The position numbers and the translations under genes were made by a program. Positions 60,477 through 64,000 of a stretch of DNA of 64,000 bases are shown piece after piece. Below the pieces are notes generated by a model. That model did not search any database, was not told where the DNA came from, and saw only the letters and a program-made list of their open reading frames with translations. The DNA comes from Theobroma cacao. Taxonomy: Eukaryota; Streptophyta; Magnoliopsida; Malvales; Malvaceae. The stretch is from assembly GCF_000208745.1 (NCBI RefSeq), contig NC_030850.1, positions 32,060,099 through 32,124,098 on the forward strand, in the 5' to 3' direction. The stretch's first letter is position 1. Each line of letters opens with the position of its first letter.

Positions 60477-63400
60477 TTAAACACAAGTTGGATCAACAAT
60501 TGGACTTGTTTCTGACTTGATTTGCAGATGGTCCACTCCCTGAAAAATCAGAACATACTGAATTTCAGTAAATATACCTTCATTTAGAAAATGCCATAAT
60601 AAGAGAACAGAGTATGACATAAAGCTTCCACAGATGCAAAACACATCAACAAAAGTTGAGTTTTGCAGAAAATTAAAACATCCATATAGATACTCATCAG
60701 TTACATTTACCTCCATGTCTCTGGGTTGAAGACATGGTGCAATGGGAATAATTAAGATATATGTTAGAAGAAAAAAGGAACAAATCCTAACCAATGTAGA
60801 CAAAGGTTGTTAGACCTTAAATTTCTGATGCATGAGACAGGTGTGAAGCTGCACCTCTTGATTTTGAATAACTTGTTCTGTAGAAGGAATGGTTGAGTGA
60901 GAATGAAGCTGTTGGCCAGGACTTTGCAGCTTTTGCTGCTTCTGCAACAGTTTCTCAAATAACATGAATTCCTCAGGCTTCTTCCACTGCAACATGAATT
61001 TTACATAGATTGCTCAAATTGAAAGAAACTCTAAAACTGCAAAATGCAACAAAGAAATATAAGGCATGAAACTTACTCTGCTTTCACAAGTGACACAATT
61101 ATAGTAATACTTGTATCCATCTGGGCAGGTGTGTTCGCTCCAGTCGCACTCTAGTGGAGCCACTGTCTCAAGACTTTGGGTTGTAGGTGCAACTGACGTG
61201 GCAGCATTTGTCTGGCTACTTCCAGCCTGTGGAGACTGGAGAAATATGTTACATTGGAGTAAAATATTCAGTTAACAGCACACCATCATATGAGGGGAAA
61301 ATAAACAGAGTAGGAATCTTTTTTTTTTTTTGGGGATAAAACAGAGAAGGAAATCAAAAGATAATACTATCAACATTTTGAAGTGAATCCTTTTGACAGG
61401 CATCTGCATGGGCATTACCTGTCAGGTATCACAATTCAATAAATCATTATCCAAATAACCAATAATAAGCATGCAAGTGACCTGAGAACTACATCTATTT
61501 TCTATTAAATTCAAGAGTTCTTTCTACTGATGCAGCTTGTTAAGGCTCTGAAAATTTGGAAAACTCCTTTTCTTTTATTAGGAAATACAGAAACATCCAG
61601 AACAATCTCAGACCTCATGGATTTTTTAATTGTTGTTAATTATATTGCAGCAGTGTATCTATTAGGCTAGCGACTAGCATGGAGCAGTTTATCTTTTAGA
61701 CAAGTATGATCCAGGAAATGCATATCCATCAAAGAAGGCATGGATTCATAACAAGCATGCAGTATCTTTAACTCATAACACCATCTATAATGCCTCAGTC
61801 AAGCCTAATCTTAGGAGCATTGATGGACAAAAGCTCCAATATTAGATTAACCTTTCAAGCGACATCTACTCAGTACTCCAGAATGAACAGTTTATTGATA
61901 TGAACTTTTTTTTTTTTGAATTTGTAAATTTCTTCAGATCCATAAATGTATAAAGTGATCAACGTGAGTTATAACACATGGGTCTAAATGTACGCAAACC
62001 AAGACTTGAAAATTTTTCTAGTAACAAGAAAATAAAATCACAAATACTCCATCATCGAATTACCTCTAGCTTGGGTACATATGAATTCTGCTGGCCTACA
62101 TTTTGTGATGATGGTGGCATCAGAGGTAATAGTTTCTGCTCAGAGACAGATTGGTGAGATGACTGAGAACTTTCCTGAGGAGTTTGTATTTGCTGTAATG
62201 GCAAGGAAGTCGCCTGTGATTGTGCTTGCTGTCCTGGAGGATAAGATTGATGAGTAAAATGAGATGCTGCAACTTCAGGGTTTGCCCAATGAGAAACACT
62301 CCGTGGTTGTGAATTTGTCAAAATGTGTTGCACAGGGTATGATGCATTAGGTGGTATACGTCCTGCCATTGGGTCACCAAGATTTGGGCCATTTGGCACA
62401 GGTCTGGAGCAAGTAAACAACAAAATGGAAGCTCCATCAAATCTATTGAACAAGAAAATATTAAAAGATAATGGCGAAATAGGGGTAAAGGTTACCCCAT
62501 AGTCAACTCTTGAGGATAGGAGCCAACATTTATGGTGTTAAACGTATAATTTACCCTGGAAAGAAAGCGAGTGCAACAACATGTTAACATAGTTTAACTA
62601 TGAATTCATTTAGTTGTACCAACTTAAACATATCATTAGAGCATGCAGTTGTAAGCCAAATGAGACAATAAATCATGTTTCCGTCAACAAAACTCAATGT
62701 CTGCCTTTGGTTCCAGTTGATTTATAAGTACAAATCAATGACTTCAATTCTAATATCCTTCTGGGCTTCAAGTACAAGAACCCCAAATTAGAAAGTTATT
62801 GCCAAAAATATTTCTGATGTATGCATTACAGTTGAAGATAGTAGAACCAAAACTACCAAATTGGCTTTGCTTCATAGCAGGTTGATGCAATCTCCAACTA
62901 GGAAGCCTGATATGAATATTCATAAACAGATCTTAAAGTATGTACATTAGACATCCAATCAAATGGCAATCAGTTAAGTCTCTGGCATGACCATAAATGT
63001 AATTCATTCATAATCTGATCGTAACACACAAAGCATAAATTAACAATTCTCACAATTCTGAAACAAAATAACGTATCAAGGAGCAAACCTTGGTTCTCCA
63101 TTCCTGGGTCTCTTAGGATTTGCAAATCGAACAATCAATGGCTGGTCACAACCCTAAAAGAGGTAAGGGGATGAAAACAGGCAACTGAATCAGTAATCTT
63201 CATTGGCATAAGTAAAGTAGGTATACATAACAAAATGATAATCAACATGCATTACTTTCATTGTGAAAATTCCATTTAATCCTTTGATTGCTGCCAGGGC
63301 CATTTCTCTACGAGAAAATTGAATAAATCCGCATCCTTCAGAAAAGCATAAACATCTATTTCAGAAGCAGACTTATTGAAAGCTTGATAATAGTCACTAA

Positions 63401-64000
63401 CAAATTGCCATGATTCAAAAAGGAGAAAAGGAATTGAAACATGCATAGCTAAAGAAATCAAGACAAGATGGTCTAGCAATGGGCTTGATGAGTCTTTAAT
63501 CTTTGAACATATTTAACTTTTGATTAAGAGTGTTTTAGGTCTACAGAAGAAGCATATCACAAGAAATCACTGGAAAATTATAATGATGCCTATATTTCTT
63601 GACAAAATCATAATTCCATACACTCTTTTAGATTAATCAAAGTGGAAAAGAGTTTTTCTTTTATTAAAAAAAATGGCAATGATTATATAGGGGTGAAATT
63701 TTTTGTGTCCTAAGTGTAAGAAAACCAAATTATTCAAAAGACCTACAAATCCAAACTAAAAGATAAGACAACTAGATATAACATTCAAATTTCAATTTTA
63801 AGCCTGGAGTTAATTCATGGAAACTACATTGGCATATAAAGTAAATACGTTTTCCAGTATGTCCATTCTCAGCAAGCAGTTTGGAAATTGACTGTGGAGA
63901 AAGAGATATAATAGGGATAAGAACAAACCACGATTTTCCCTGTGCTCATCACGCACGATGTAGATGTCTTGAACATTACCATAAGGAGAAAATATCTGAC
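60477..64000 (-). CDS. FCA-like RNA-binding protein with RRM and WW domains, 3' part of gene
   Basis: Nuclear RNA-binding protein related to the flowering regulator FCA; the shorter form resembles Arabidopsis At2g47310 (from memory). The 5' end is outside the window. Exons in coding order: 64000(partial)-63929, 63335-63256, 63153-63089, 62555-62496, 62403-62064, 61235-61077, 60986-60816, 60539-60477. The first three encode the end of an RRM (IFSPYGNVQDIYIVRDEHRE, then GCGFIQFSRREMALAAIKGL, then GCDQPLIVRFANPKRPRNG). A Gln/Ser/Pro-rich linker follows. The WW domain spans exons 61235-61077 and 60986-60816 (LECDWSEHTCPDGYKYYYNC, ending WKKPEEF). Its second signature aromatic is present, but two Cys replace usual WW loop residues. 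The last intron uses a weak GTCTAA donor; if it is retained, the protein ends at 60810 instead, two codons later. Chain phases agree at every junction. Confidence 0.87.

Noticed and set aside
1..64000. CRISPR arrays, bacterial operons, tRNA or rRNA genes
   Set aside because: No regular short repeats with unique spacers, no tRNA cloverleaf with intact A and B boxes and no rRNA sequence were seen; the DNA is plant nuclear.

Overview
The window is nuclear DNA of a core eudicot plant. The genes are rich in GT-AG introns, the intergenic DNA is AT-rich, and the proteins are typical plant ones (GUN1, a two-subunit-type ATP-citrate lyase B chain, stachyose synthase, WRKY). It also holds a MIR403 hairpin, a microRNA known from eudicots. 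The species cannot be fixed from the sequence alone. There is no bacterial, plasmid, phage or CRISPR content.

Layout, left to right. 97-12485 (+): the last 25 exons of a NOMO-type ER membrane protein gene. One intron carries a 1.16 kb hAT-family deletion derivative. 14066-17599 (+): GUN1, a plastid PPR-SMR protein, in 4 exons. 18905-23203 (+): ATP-citrate lyase subunit B, 16 exons, 608 aa. 24421-28884 (+): a decayed glycine-rich-protein gene, frameshifted and split by a 2.5 kb probable solo LTR with a 5-bp target duplication. 32230-33906 (-): a secreted pectin methylesterase, 5 exons, 341 aa. 38980-41862 (+): stachyose synthase, 4 exons, 867 aa. 41.9-47.3 kb: AT-rich intergenic DNA with an RNase H-type retroelement remnant. 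47.52-47.64 kb (+): the miR403 hairpin. 48067-48321 (-): an unrecognised 84-aa ORF with an E2F-like site just upstream. 48.3-56.8 kb: largely non-coding, with a compact GC-rich cluster of G-boxes near 54 kb. 56861-58215 (+): a group IIc WRKY factor closest to WRKY23, 3 exons, 305 aa. 60477 to beyond 64000 (-): the 3' part of an FCA-like RRM/WW protein gene.

The genes form no operon-like unit. The order is nevertheless informative. From memory, Arabidopsis has WRKY23, MIR403 and an FCA-like RRM/WW gene within a few loci on chromosome 2, and the duplicated block on chromosome 3 carries WRKY68 next to the NOMO homologue. This window therefore looks like an expanded version of that ancestral block. 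GUN1, ATP-citrate lyase and stachyose synthase are, as far as I recall, elsewhere in Arabidopsis.

No clearly new biological system was found. The strongest items for a second look are the MIR403 locus and its syntenic setting, the two transposon insertions with readable target duplications, the small E2F-site ORF, and the G-box island.
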